Positions 27,327 through 37,472 of a stretch of 64,000 nucleotides of DNA are shown here, piece after piece. The stretch comes from Rhodopseudomonas infernalis (GTDB taxonomy: Bacteria; Pseudomonadota; Alphaproteobacteria; Rhizobiales; Xanthobacteraceae): positions 39,143-103,142 of the forward strand of contig NZ_JAJNAL010000018.1 of NCBI RefSeq assembly GCF_022271405.1. Reading direction: 5' to 3'. The stretch's first letter is position 1; each line of letters begins with the position of its first letter. Made by a program: the position numbers and the translations under genes. The notes below the pieces were generated by a model. The model was not told where the DNA came from. It ran no database searches and worked only from the letters and a program-made list of their open reading frames with translations.

Positions 27327-27493
27327 TGAATAGGGGCAGTATCATTGTCCGCATGAGGCGTTGTGACGCGCGCATGGCTGTCCGGTCGCGGAACCCGAAC
27401 TGTCCGGACGGGACTTGTCGGCGAAAGCAGCGTAGACTACCCATCATCGCGCCGCGCGGGGACAGCGGCCATGCTGCAGCGTTGAGGCCACCG

Positions 27494-27979
27494 ATGACAG
27501 CTTTGAAGCCGGCCTTTCCGGCGCCCGGTCATGATCATGATCGTTGTGCGGCCGAAGGCCTCGAATACGCCGAGCGGATCTGCGCCGACCGGTCCCAGAA
27601 CCTGACCCCGATCCGCCGCCACGTGCTGCGGGCGCTGCTGTCGAGCCACCGTCCGCTCGGCGCCTATGAGGTGATCGAGGAACTGGCGCGGGTGATGCCG
27701 CGGCCGGCGCCGATCACGGTGTATCGCGCGCTCGACTTCCTGATGCAGAACGGCCTGGTGCATCGCATCGAAAGCCGCAACGCGTTCCTCGCCTGCGGAC
27801 GCGCGCACGACGACGCCGCGGTCGCATTCCTGATTTGCGAATGTTGCGGCTCGGTCGGCGAGATTTCGGCGTCCGCTGTGGCGCAGGGCCTGAGCGAGGC
27901 GGCGCGCCAGACCGGCTTCACGCCGAAGCTGTCGGTGGTGGAGATCACCGGCATCTGCGGGCATTGCCAATCCACCTGA
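27494..27979 (+). CDS. Fur-family transcriptional regulator, Zur-like
   Basis: 161 aa from ATG 27494 with GAGG six bases before it. Winged helix YEVIEELARVMPRPAPITVY with RALDFLMQNGLVHRIESRNA, then the structural zinc pairs CECCGSVGE and CGHCQ. The HDHD segment in the N-terminus and HDDAA region may supply regulatory metal ligands. The sequence pattern (short, CxxC pairs, LTPIRRHVLRALLSSHRPLG) fits Zur better than Fur. Confidence 0.8.
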   Translation: MTALKPAFPAPGHDHDRCAAEGLEYAERICADRSQNLTPIRRHVLRALLSSHRPLGAYEVIEELARVMPRPAPITVYRALDFLMQNGLVHRIESRNAFLACGRAHDDAAVAFLICECCGSVGEISASAVAQGLSEAARQTGFTPKLSVVEITGICGHCQST

Positions 27980-28108
27980 CGCGGTCTACGCCTCATTGAT
28001 GGGGAGGAGCGCTGCTCGCCGCGCGAGCGCGCCCGAAGCAACACGGCGACAAGCCGGAGACGCAATGTCCATTTTGATCGATCATTTTCGCCCGCAGACC
28101 ATCGTCCG

Positions 28109-29020
28109 ATGGCGCATCCGATAGACGGCGCGGTCGCCCGGCCGCTGACAGCGGGCGCCATCCTGCTGATGCTGGTGTGCTGCTTCAGCTGGGGCTTCAA
28201 CCAGATCGCCGTCAAACTGACGTTGCAGGAAATTCCGCCGTTCCTGCAGGCGGCGATCCGCTCCTGTGTCGGCCTGGTGGTGCTGCTGATCATCGCCTGG
28301 GCCCGCGGCGTCAAGATGTTCGAGCGCGACGGCACCTTGAAGGCCGGGCTGTTCGCCGGCGTGCTGTTCGGCCTGGAATTCGTGATGATCTATCGCGGCC
28401 TGATGCTGACCACCGCGACCCGCGGCGTGGTCTTCCTTTACACCGCGCCGTTCATCGTGGCGCTCGGCTCCTATCACTTCCTCGGCGAGCGGCTGAGCAC
28501 CCTGCAATGGTCCGGACTGGCGCTGAGCTTCGCCGGCGTCGCGCTGGCGATCGGGGTTCCGCAGCCGGATGTCGACGCCACGGTGCTGCTCGGCGACCTG
28601 ATGCTGGTCGGCGGCGGCGCGCTGTGGGGCGCCACCACCCTGATCGTCAAGGTGACCCGGTTGCAGAAGGCCCCCGCCGAGAAGGGCCTCGGCTACCAGA
28701 TCGCGGTCTCGATCCCGCTGCTGTTCGGCGCGGCGCTGATTTCGGGCGAATCCCTCGACAAAATGCCTAGCCCGACCGCCGTGGGCCTGATGGCCTACCA
28801 GTCGGTCTGGGTGGTCGGCCTGACCTTTTTGCTCTGGTTCAGCCTGGTGAAGACCTATTCGGCCAGCAAATTGTCGGCTTTTTCATTCATTACCCCTTTA
28901 TTCGGGGTGGTGGCGGGCTATGTCATCATGCACGACCCGCTGACCCCGGCCTTCGGCTTCGCGGCGCTGCTGGTGATTGCCGGCCTGTATCTCGTCAACC
29001 GGCCGGCGAAGGCCGCTTGA
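28109..29020 (+). CDS. EamA/DMT-superfamily transporter
   Basis: 303 aa, ten predicted helices in two EamA repeats (CCFSWGFNQIAVKLTLQEIP, LWGATTLIVKVTRLQKAPAE). Conserved segment GVVFLYTAPFIVALGSYHFL marks the first repeat end. Members export amino acids or metabolites across the cytoplasmic membrane; substrate unknown. Confidence 0.85.
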   Translation: MAHPIDGAVARPLTAGAILLMLVCCFSWGFNQIAVKLTLQEIPPFLQAAIRSCVGLVVLLIIAWARGVKMFERDGTLKAGLFAGVLFGLEFVMIYRGLMLTTATRGVVFLYTAPFIVALGSYHFLGERLSTLQWSGLALSFAGVALAIGVPQPDVDATVLLGDLMLVGGGALWGATTLIVKVTRLQKAPAEKGLGYQIAVSIPLLFGAALISGESLDKMPSPTAVGLMAYQSVWVVGLTFLLWFSLVKTYSASKLSAFSFITPLFGVVAGYVIMHDPLTPAFGFAALLVIAGLYLVNRPAKAA

Positions 29021-29090
29021 GGACCGGTTCCAGGCCCTGTGGAGGGTTCCTGCGCCGATTGATCGATTGCTGAATGTCATCGAAACCTGA

Positions 29091-30398
<1,308 letters not shown>

Positions 30399-30422
30399 GC
30401 CGATGCGGCCGAGCTGACTCGA

Positions 30423-30977
30423 TTATCGCTCGAGAGCGATACTGACGTCGGCATCGACCGCTTCAAGGTCTTGGACGCTGCGGGCAAGCTCTGCGCGCAG
30501 CGTCGGCCAGATCTCCCTCAGTCCCAAATTGGCCGGCCCAAATGCCTCGGGAAGCATTTCCGAAATCGTCGACTGACGGATCTCTGCGAGATCGCCGCTG
30601 CAGGAAAAGATCGTGACGTCGGCCCGCGTAATCTCTCCCGCCTCGAAGATCAATTGCCGACATCGGCCACATGGCGTCACAACGCGAGTGGCGTCTTTTG
30701 GCGATGTAAACTTCAAGCCCACCACGGCAATTGTGGTAATTTCGTAGTCGCCCGCCGAATTGGCGGCGGTGATCGCACCGACCTCCGCGCACATGCCCAC
30801 GCCGTAAGCGGCATTTTCCAGATTGGCGCCGGAATAGATACCGCCGGTACGGGTCCGCACGGCTGCTCCAACGGCAAACCCGGAATACGGCGCATAGGCA
30901 TTCATCACAGCGGCGCGCGCGATCTTGATGAGGCGCTGATTTGGGGTGGCGAGCTCGCCGAACGTCCTGCGTTCCAT
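30423..30977 (-). CDS. Cytidine deaminase-family protein with C-terminal extension
   Basis: 184 aa from ATG 30977, which has GAGGT five bases upstream. Zinc deaminase motifs: substrate loop YSGFAVGAAVRTRTGGIYSG, CAE at residues 63-65 (catalytic Glu, zinc Cys) and PCGRCRQLIFE at 102-112. Standard homotetrameric cytidine deaminases are about 130 residues; this one carries about 35 extra C-terminal residues (IWPTLRAELARSVQDLEAVD). It would deaminate cytidine or a related base. Base composition is visibly lower in G+C than the flanking ispG and antiporter genes, and a tandem repeat lies just upstream. Confidence 0.82.
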   Translation of the reverse strand: MERRTFGELATPNQRLIKIARAAVMNAYAPYSGFAVGAAVRTRTGGIYSGANLENAAYGVGMCAEVGAITAANSAGDYEITTIAVVGLKFTSPKDATRVVTPCGRCRQLIFEAGEITRADVTIFSCSGDLAEIRQSTISEMLPEAFGPANLGLREIWPTLRAELARSVQDLEAVDADVSIALER

Positions 30978-31010
30978 AGGCACCTCGATCTAGCAGGGCG
31001 ACGATATCGC

Positions 31011-31052
31011 AGCCTTTGCCAAATTGATACCGAGCCTTTTCCAGATTGATAC
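31011..31052. repeat. Tandem 20-base direct repeat with 22-base period
   Basis: AGCCTTTGCCAAATTGATAC (31011-31030) and AGCCTTTTCCAGATTGATAC (31033-31052) match at 18 of 20 positions. They are two DNA turns apart and lie 34 bases before the deaminase start. The period is not a multiple of three, so it is not a coding repeat. A direct-repeat operator for the deaminase is plausible. Confidence 0.75.
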
Positions 31053-31095
31053 TTGTGTCCCTGGCGCCCATCCCCTTCTTATCGCGATCGAACGA

Positions 31096-31587
31096 TCAGA
31101 CCTTCCGTCCCAAAAAGGCGTCGAGCAAGATCAGGCCGGAGATAAACGAGGCGGCAAGCGTGAGATACCATGCGATGAGATAGTAGTGCGTCCTGTCGTC
31201 GGCAACATTGGCGAGGCGCTGAGCCTCGCTTTCGAAGTCGTAGGATGCTCCGACCTTCCTCACTTCGCCAAGAAACCTCCAAGCCACCCGGACGACGAGA
31301 AAGCAGAAGAACATCGAGGCTATCACCAGGGAAAGCACGAGCTTTGCTGCGCCGCTTTCGGCATTTGTCAGCAGTTCGTAACCGGCGCGTTGCGCGCCGA
31401 AAAAGAACAGCAGGATCGTAATGAAAGCGCCATTGACGCGCATCAGGCCGTTGGCCTTGGCGTCGAGAATATTCAGCACGCCATACCACCACGTCATCAT
31501 GTCTTTGTCCGTGGTTGCCAAGCCACGACTCTTGTCGAGCGCCTCGAGCCCTCGATACCGCCCAAAAAATAGGAAATCATTACGCAT
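31096..31587 (-). CDS. Small three-TM membrane protein resembling Pycsar effector (PycTM/DUF5706)
   Basis: 163 aa. Three hydrophobic helices at about 52-72, 80-100 and 136-157. Before the first helix is NILDAKANGLMRVNGAF (D42, K44, N52-G53), similar in pattern to the D-x-K-A ... N-G signature I associate with PycTM-type transmembrane effectors. The loop before helix 3 is acidic (DFESEAQRLANVADDRTHYY). Lower G+C than neighbours; the ribosome-binding site is weak, and the start could be the Met pair near residue 30. The relationship is by eye and needs a profile search. No nucleotide cyclase is adjacent. Confidence 0.5.
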   Translation of the reverse strand: MRNDFLFFGRYRGLEALDKSRGLATTDKDMMTWWYGVLNILDAKANGLMRVNGAFITILLFFFGAQRAGYELLTNAESGAAKLVLSLVIASMFFCFLVVRVAWRFLGEVRKVGASYDFESEAQRLANVADDRTHYYLIAWYLTLAASFISGLILLDAFLGRKV

Positions 31588-31703
31588 CGCGAAACACGCC
31601 AGCGAAAAATGAACTAAAAAATCAACCTGAAATGCAGATCGCAGCCTAAATCAAATTCGCGCCCGAGTCGATCCAATCCCGGGGGCGCACAGAGCCGCCA
31701 CCC

Positions 31704-33311
31704 TCACGCCGTCGCCTTTCCATACTCCCTATTCGCCAGACTCGCCTCTTCGAGATCCAGATCACGCTCGATCCTGCGCCGCGCTTCGTCGGTGATCTTG
31801 CCGTCGCGGAGCTGGGCGTGGATGAACGCGCGTTCGACGGCGATTAGTTCGCGGACCAGCGCGCGGGCGTTGGCGGTGGCCTCGTAGGCGTCGTCGTCGA
31901 GCGACGAGGGCAGCTGGTTGGCGCGGCTTTCGTGGCGGGCGCGGAGCAGCTTGACCACTTCGTCGGACAATTCGCGATCGTTGGTCATCGCATCCAGGGA
32001 CGCGAACGCTGCGGCGAGCGCATCGCGCCGCGCGGCGATCTCGTTCTCGTGCTCGAACACGTGTTCGCTCTGGCCGTCGCGCGCGACGCCGAGCGCCTTC
32101 ACCAGCGCCGGCAGCGTCAGCCCGAGGCCGACCAGCGTGATCAGGATGACGCCGAAGGCGACGAACAGAATCAGGCCACGGTCGGGAAAGCCGCTGCCGT
32201 CCGGCAGGGTGAACGGCAACGCCAGCGCGGTCGCCAGCGAGACCGCGCCGCGCACCCCGGTGAAGCCGACCACGAAGGTGGCGCGCCATGACGGCGCGGT
32301 TTCGCGAGCCCGCACCCGCGGGCTCAGCAGGTGCGGCAGGTAGGTCGCCGGGTACACCCAGAGGAATCGCGCCAGGATGACGATGGCGGCGACCAGCACC
32401 GTCGCCACCAGGATGTCGTCGAGCGGAAAGCCTTTCGAGCGTTCGACGATCGCCCGCATCTGGAAGCCGGTGAGCAGGAACAGCAGCCCCTCGATCAGGT
32501 AGATCACCAGGTCCCAGAAGAACACGCCCTGCAGCCGCGTCGCTGCCGAGATCAGCAGCGGACCGTTCCACGAGATAAAAAGCCCGCACGCCACCGTTGC
32601 GATCACGCCCGAGCCGCCGAGATGCTCCGGGATCCAGTAGGCGATGTAGGGCGTCAGCAGCGACAGCGTGATCTCGATCTGCGGGTCGCGCGCCCAGCGC
32701 CGCAGCCGCAGGCTGAGCCAGCCGATCGCGAGGCCGAACACGATCTCCCCGGCCAGGATCGCCACGAAGGTGCCGGAGGCCTTGGGCAGCGAGAACACGC
32801 CCGTCATGATGGCCGCCAGCGCGAAGCGGTACAGGATCAGCGCGGTGGCATCGTTGGCCAGCCCCTCGCCTTCCAGCACCACGATAATCCGCCGCGGCAG
32901 GCCGAGCCGGCGCGCGATCGCCAGCGGCGCCACGACGTCCGGCGGGGCCACGATGGCGCCGAGCAGAAAGCCGACCGCCCACGGCAGCCCGATCAGATAA
33001 TGCGTCGCCACCGCCACCGCGCAGGCAGTGAAAATCACGCAGCCGATCGCCAGCAGCCCGATGGCGCGCAGGTTGAAGCGGAACTCGCGCCAGCTCATCG
33101 CCACGCTGGCCGAGTAGATCAGCGGCGGCAGCACCAGCAGCAGGATCAGATCCGGCGGCAGCTCGATCGCCGGCATGCCCGGGATGAACGCCATCGTGAT
33201 GCCGACCAGCATCAGCAGGATCGCCGGCGCGATCCGGACGCGCCGCGCCACCAGCGAGGTTGCCGCCAGCACCGCAAGCAGGATCAGGAAGATCTGAAAT
33301 TTGGCTTCCAC
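31704..33311 (-). CDS. CPA1-family Na+(K+)/H+ antiporter
   Basis: 535 aa, GTG start. About 12 helices; the family ion-binding region is GAIVAPPDVVAPLAIARRLG followed by LEGEGLANDATALILYRFAL, and GFTGVRGAVSLATALALPFT marks helix 11. A cytosolic C-terminal tail of about 130 residues (EHVFEHENEIAARRDALAAA) is present. It exchanges monovalent cations for protons at the inner membrane for pH and salt homeostasis. Confidence 0.92.
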   Translation of the reverse strand: MEAKFQIFLILLAVLAATSLVARRVRIAPAILLMLVGITMAFIPGMPAIELPPDLILLLVLPPLIYSASVAMSWREFRFNLRAIGLLAIGCVIFTACAVAVATHYLIGLPWAVGFLLGAIVAPPDVVAPLAIARRLGLPRRIIVVLEGEGLANDATALILYRFALAAIMTGVFSLPKASGTFVAILAGEIVFGLAIGWLSLRLRRWARDPQIEITLSLLTPYIAYWIPEHLGGSGVIATVACGLFISWNGPLLISAATRLQGVFFWDLVIYLIEGLLFLLTGFQMRAIVERSKGFPLDDILVATVLVAAIVILARFLWVYPATYLPHLLSPRVRARETAPSWRATFVVGFTGVRGAVSLATALALPFTLPDGSGFPDRGLILFVAFGVILITLVGLGLTLPALVKALGVARDGQSEHVFEHENEIAARRDALAAAFASLDAMTNDRELSDEVVKLLRARHESRANQLPSSLDDDAYEATANARALVRELIAVERAFIHAQLRDGKITDEARRRIERDLDLEEASLANREYGKATA

Positions 33312-33543
33312 GGGACCGCGATGTTGGTGAGCCGGCTGCGATCTGTCACCCGAGGACAGAACGAGGTCAAGCCGGGCGGCTCCCGATGGCCGCGGAAGGA
33401 CGGCGGGGCAACCCTCTGCTCCATGGCATTTGAATCAAGGATACTTCGGAGTTGCACACGTCCGCTAACTCGCCATTCACTGTCGGCTGACGGGAATACC
33501 TCTGGTTATAGCTTTGGCAAGATTCGAGGGCTTTTCTATCCGC

Positions 33544-35244
33544 ATGGGTCCGGTGCACTCCATTCCACCAGCGGAGAAGTCGCGTTCACAGACGCGAGGC
33601 GTACCGCGCCCGGTGTCGGGCAAACAGGCGGCCGCGCTGGCGCTGTCGGCGTTCACCACGATCGACTCCGGCCTGGCGATGATCGCGCCCGATGGCCGAA
33701 TGCTGATGACCAATCCGGCGTTCGCGCGACTATTCGGCGAGACGTCCTCGGACGATCTGCTGGCACGGCTGCAGCTCTCGGCCTGGACAGAGGCCGGCGC
33801 TGCGACTCCGCCGCTGTCGGTGAACGGTCGCACCGTGCAGATCCGTGTCAAGGCGGTGCCGCAAGGCTACGTCCTCAATTGCGAAGACATCACCGCTGAA
33901 TCCGAGCGGACCGCGCGTGACACCAGGCAGGCCCGCACCGACCGGCTGACCGAGCTCGGCAACCGGCTTCTGCTACGCGAACGCCTGCAGGAATTGCTCG
34001 CCGGTCCGTCCGCTATCCGCGACGATTGCGCGTTGCTGACCATCGATCTCGATCGCTTCAAGGCGGTCAACGACACCCTCGGCCGCAACATCGGCGACGC
34101 ACTGCTGGGGTTGGTGGCACGCCGGATCCGAGCCACGGCGACCGACGAGGACATCGTCGTCAGAGTGTACGGCGATCAGTTCGCCATCATCCAGCAGGCC
34201 CGGCCGCAGCCGGACTCCGCCATCCAGCTGGCCAAGCGGCTGCGCGATCTGCTCAGCCGGCCCTATATGCTGGAAGGGCAATTGATCGACATCACCGCCA
34301 ATGTCGGCATCGCGCCGCTGGCACAAGCCGTCACGGATGTCGATCAGGCCATCAAAAATGCCGATCTGGCGCTGCGTTGCGCCAAACAGGATCACTCGGT
34401 CGATTACTTCGTCTTCGAATCCAGTCTGGACGAGACCGTGAAGGCGCGCCGGGCGCTCGAGACCGATCTGCGCCGGGCGCTGGCGCTGCGCGAATTTGCA
34501 CTGGTGTATCAGCCGCAATTCGATCTGCAGAGCTGCCGCGTCACCGGGCTCGAGGCGCTGCTGCGCTGGAATTCGCCGACCCGCGGGCCGGTGTCGCCGA
34601 TGGACTTCATCCCGCTCGCCGAAGAGACCGGGATCATCAGTCCGATCGGCGAATGGGTGCTGCGCACCGCCTGCCGCGACGCCGCGAATTGGCCGGACGA
34701 CATCACCGTGGCGGTCAACATTTCGGCGGTGCAGTTCGCCAATCGGGCGCTCGCCACCATCGTGCTGTCGGCATTGGCGGACAGCGGTCTCGATCCGCGG
34801 CGGCTGGAGCTCGAGATCACCGAAAGCGTGATGCTCGATGCCCGCGGCACGGCGCTCGGTGTGCTGCAGCGGCTGCGCGCCACCGGCGTGAGCGTCTCCC
34901 TCGACGATTTCGGCACCGGCTATTCGTCGCTCGGCTATCTGCGCAGCTTTCCGTTCGACAAGATCAAGATCGACCAGAGCTTCGTGCGCGGCGCCGCCGA
35001 GGACCCGGGCAACCGCGCGATCGTGCGGGCGATCGCATCGCTCGGCCAGAATCTCGGCATGGCGACGGTCGCCGAAGGCGTCGAGACCGCCGAGCATATG
35101 GAGCGGGTCGCCGCCGATGGCTGCACTCATGTGCAGGGCTACCTGATCAGCCGGCCGTTGCCCGCCGAGCGAGTTCGAACGTTTCTCGGACTGAGCGAGG
35201 CGGCCCCCGGACCAGGTCTGTCCGACCACTTCAAGGTCGCGTAG
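33544..35244 (+). CDS. PAS-GGDEF(degenerate)-EAL c-di-GMP enzyme
   Basis: 566 aa from ATG 33544 (a TTG 30 bases upstream is possible). PAS-like N-terminus (TTIDSGLAMIAPDGRMLMTN, about 38-120). The GGDEF domain has YGDQF (209-213) in place of GGDEF, so cyclase activity is probably lost. The EAL domain keeps EALLR (337-341), EITESVM, DDFGTGYSSLGYLRS and IKIDQSFV, so it should hydrolyse c-di-GMP. The stop codon overlaps the GTG start of the BLUF gene, suggesting light control of this phosphodiesterase. Confidence 0.88.
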   Translation: MGPVHSIPPAEKSRSQTRGVPRPVSGKQAAALALSAFTTIDSGLAMIAPDGRMLMTNPAFARLFGETSSDDLLARLQLSAWTEAGAATPPLSVNGRTVQIRVKAVPQGYVLNCEDITAESERTARDTRQARTDRLTELGNRLLLRERLQELLAGPSAIRDDCALLTIDLDRFKAVNDTLGRNIGDALLGLVARRIRATATDEDIVVRVYGDQFAIIQQARPQPDSAIQLAKRLRDLLSRPYMLEGQLIDITANVGIAPLAQAVTDVDQAIKNADLALRCAKQDHSVDYFVFESSLDETVKARRALETDLRRALALREFALVYQPQFDLQSCRVTGLEALLRWNSPTRGPVSPMDFIPLAEETGIISPIGEWVLRTACRDAANWPDDITVAVNISAVQFANRALATIVLSALADSGLDPRRLELEITESVMLDARGTALGVLQRLRATGVSVSLDDFGTGYSSLGYLRSFPFDKIKIDQSFVRGAAEDPGNRAIVRAIASLGQNLGMATVAEGVETAEHMERVAADGCTHVQGYLISRPLPAERVRTFLGLSEAAPGPGLSDHFKVA

Positions 35245-35687
35245 TGCCGATCCGGCCGTATCGCTGCGTGTATTGGAGCAAGCACCGGATCGACGGTGAA
35301 GCGGGCGAGATCGACGCTGGCCTCGGCGCGATCCTGAGCTCGGCGCGCCGCAACAATCGGCTGCTCGGCGTCACCGGCGCGCTGGTGTTCGATCGGGGTC
35401 TGTTCGCCCAGTTTCTCGAAGGCGAGATTCGCGCGGTCGAGCTGGTGTTCGAGAACATCCAGCGCGACGAGCGGCACGGCGACACCCAGGTGCTGTCGTT
35501 CGGCGTGGCGGCCGAGCGCGCGTTTCGCCCCTGGCCGATGGCGTTTCTTGGACGCACCGACGAAGAGCATCTGCGATTTGCCGATTGCGGCGACGAGGCC
35601 GGCGCCAGCATGCGCCGGCTCGAAGCCGAGAGGCTGCGCGACCTCGTTCGCACTCTGGGCGATGAAGGCCCGATGCAGCGCCGCTGA
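35244..35687 (+). CDS. BLUF-domain blue-light sensor
   Basis: 147 aa, GTG start overlapping the previous stop by one base. Flavin-binding residues expected for BLUF are visible: Tyr10 in CVYWSK, Asn38 in ARRNNRLLGVTGAL, Gln56 in LFAQFLEG, and Trp97/Met99 in FRPWPMAF. The RDERHGD loop is also conserved. BLUF domains bind FAD and switch through Tyr-Gln hydrogen bonding. Being a stand-alone domain, it probably acts on a partner, most simply the coupled EAL protein. Confidence 0.92.
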   Translation: MPIRPYRCVYWSKHRIDGEAGEIDAGLGAILSSARRNNRLLGVTGALVFDRGLFAQFLEGEIRAVELVFENIQRDERHGDTQVLSFGVAAERAFRPWPMAFLGRTDEEHLRFADCGDEAGASMRRLEAERLRDLVRTLGDEGPMQRR

Positions 35688-35690
35688 CGC

Positions 35691-36377
35691 TCACAGCGCG
35701 CTGGCGGCGATGTTGACCATCAGGGCGACCAGCGCGGTATTGAACACGAACGACGCCACGCCGTGCGCCGTCGCGGTGCGGCGGATGGTCTTGTCGGTGA
35801 TGCCGACGTCGGACACTTGCGCCGTCATGCCGATCACGAACGAGAAGTACACGAAGTCCCAATAGTCGGGTTCGGAATCGTCGCCGCTTCCGGGAAACGC
35901 CAGGCCGCCGACCTGGCTGCCGCGGTAGTACTCGTGCGCGTAGTGCAGCGCGAACGTGGTGTGCACCGCCGCCCATGACAGCGCGATGGTCACGATCGCC
36001 AGCACCAGCTCGGCTTTGCCGCGATGGCCGCCGCCGAGTTCGAACACGATCGCCGCGATGCTGGCGAACGCGCCGGTCGCCGTCACCAGCAGGATCAGGA
36101 AGCGGCCGTCGTCCTGCCACACCGCGTTGCGGCGGATGTAGTCGACGCCGCAGCGCGCCATCATCGCAAATGCCAGCGTCAGATAGACGACGATCGAGAC
36201 GTCCCAGGCGATCAGCGCCTGCGTGCCTGGTCGCAGCCACGCCGGCAGCAGCAGTGCCGCGATGACGCCGACGATGATCGAGATGAACAGCCGCGGCCGC
36301 GAATACACCACGCGCACCGCGCGTGGCAGCTTTTGGAAGCGCAGGAGGCGGCTGTCCTCGGGCGCTTCGCGGCTCAT
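35691..36377 (-). CDS. DUF1345 membrane protein
   Basis: 228 aa from ATG 36377. Four to five helices. The family signature HTTFALHYAHEYYRGSQVGG, then EPDYWDFVYFSFVIGMTAQV and SDVGITDKTIRRTATAHGVA is diagnostic of DUF1345. Function unknown. It is read towards the BLUF gene (convergent), seven bases after ispA on the same strand. Confidence 0.85.
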   Translation of the reverse strand: MSREAPEDSRLLRFQKLPRAVRVVYSRPRLFISIIVGVIAALLLPAWLRPGTQALIAWDVSIVVYLTLAFAMMARCGVDYIRRNAVWQDDGRFLILLVTATGAFASIAAIVFELGGGHRGKAELVLAIVTIALSWAAVHTTFALHYAHEYYRGSQVGGLAFPGSGDDSEPDYWDFVYFSFVIGMTAQVSDVGITDKTIRRTATAHGVASFVFNTALVALMVNIAASAL

Positions 36378-36384
36378 GCCGCGG

Positions 36385-37311
36385 TCAGTTCTTGCGCTCG
36401 GCGACGAACCGGGCAGCAGCACGCAGCACGTCGCCCCTGGCACCGAACGGCGCCAGCGCCTCGTCGGCCTTCGCGATCAGGTCGCGCACGCGCTGCTTGG
36501 CGCCGTCGACGCCGAGCTGGGTGACGAAGGTGGTTTTGCCGAGCGCGGCGTCGGCGCCCGCCGGCTTGCCGAGCGCCGCGGCATCGCCTTCGACGTCGAG
36601 CAGATCGTCGGCGATCTGGAACGCCTCACCGAGCGCGCGGCCGTAATCGTCGAGCGCGCGGTACTGGTCTGCCGTTGCCTGTCCGAGGATGGCGCCGGCA
36701 ACGCAGCCGTAGCGCAGCAGCGCGCCGGTTTTCATCTGCTGCAACTTTGCCACATCGACCGGCTCGCGGTCGCCGAACCGGCCTTCGCCGGCGAGATCGA
36801 GCATCTGGCCGCCGACCATGCCGCCGAGCCCGGCACACCGCGCCAGCACGCGATTGAGATCGAGCCGCACCTTGGCGTCCTGATGCACTTCGTCGCGGGT
36901 GATGATGTCGAACGCCAGCGTCAGCAGCGCGTCGCCGGCCAGAATCGCCGTGGCGTCGTCATAGGCCTTGTGCAGCGTCGGCCGGCCGCGACGCAGATCG
37001 GAATTGTCCATCGCCGGCAGATCGTCGTGGATCAGCGAATAGCAATGGATGCACTCCAGCGCAGCGCCGACCAGCAGCGCACCGGCGCGATCGACCCCGA
37101 ACACCGCGGCACTTTCAACGGCCAGGAACGGACGCAGCCGCTTGCCGCCGCCGAGCGTCGAATAGCGGATCGCCTCCATCAGCCGGCGCGGTCGGGCGAT
37201 CTCGTCGGGCAGCAGGTCGTCGGACAACAGCCGCCCGAGCAGGGCTTCGGTCTCCTCGGCGGTGGCGTCGAGCCGTTTGGCGAAATCGATCGTGGACGTG
37301 CCGGTGGCCAT
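36385..37311 (-). CDS. ispA: Farnesyl diphosphate (polyprenyl) synthase
   Basis: 308 aa. First Asp-rich motif DDLPAMDNSDLRRGRPTLHK, preceded by IHCYSLIH; GGGKRLRPFLAVESAAVFG at the N-terminus; second motif region FQIADDLLDVEG. The two-residue spacing inside the first motif fits short-chain synthases of the IspA type, making FPP from DMAPP/GPP and IPP. It uses the product of the MEP pathway (IspG, 29103). Start ATG 37311. Confidence 0.9.
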   Translation of the reverse strand: MATGTSTIDFAKRLDATAEETEALLGRLLSDDLLPDEIARPRRLMEAIRYSTLGGGKRLRPFLAVESAAVFGVDRAGALLVGAALECIHCYSLIHDDLPAMDNSDLRRGRPTLHKAYDDATAILAGDALLTLAFDIITRDEVHQDAKVRLDLNRVLARCAGLGGMVGGQMLDLAGEGRFGDREPVDVAKLQQMKTGALLRYGCVAGAILGQATADQYRALDDYGRALGEAFQIADDLLDVEGDAAALGKPAGADAALGKTTFVTQLGVDGAKQRVRDLIAKADEALAPFGARGDVLRAAARFVAERKN

Positions 37312-37472
37312 TCGAAAGTGCTCCAGATAAAATTCGGCCGGACCATTTCACCATGGCGCCGGCTTCGTCAATTCGGCGCTGTGCTGGGGTGGTGTATCAG
37401 GGGAGCTGAACCGATGCCGGGCACTGTGACCATCGTGGCCCAGCGCCGCGGCCGGGCGGCGGGTGGGGCCGT

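Noticed and set aside
35691..36377. DUF1345 gene as part of the BLUF/EAL unit
   Set aside because: It is on the opposite strand and follows ispA with seven bases between, so it belongs with that transcript.
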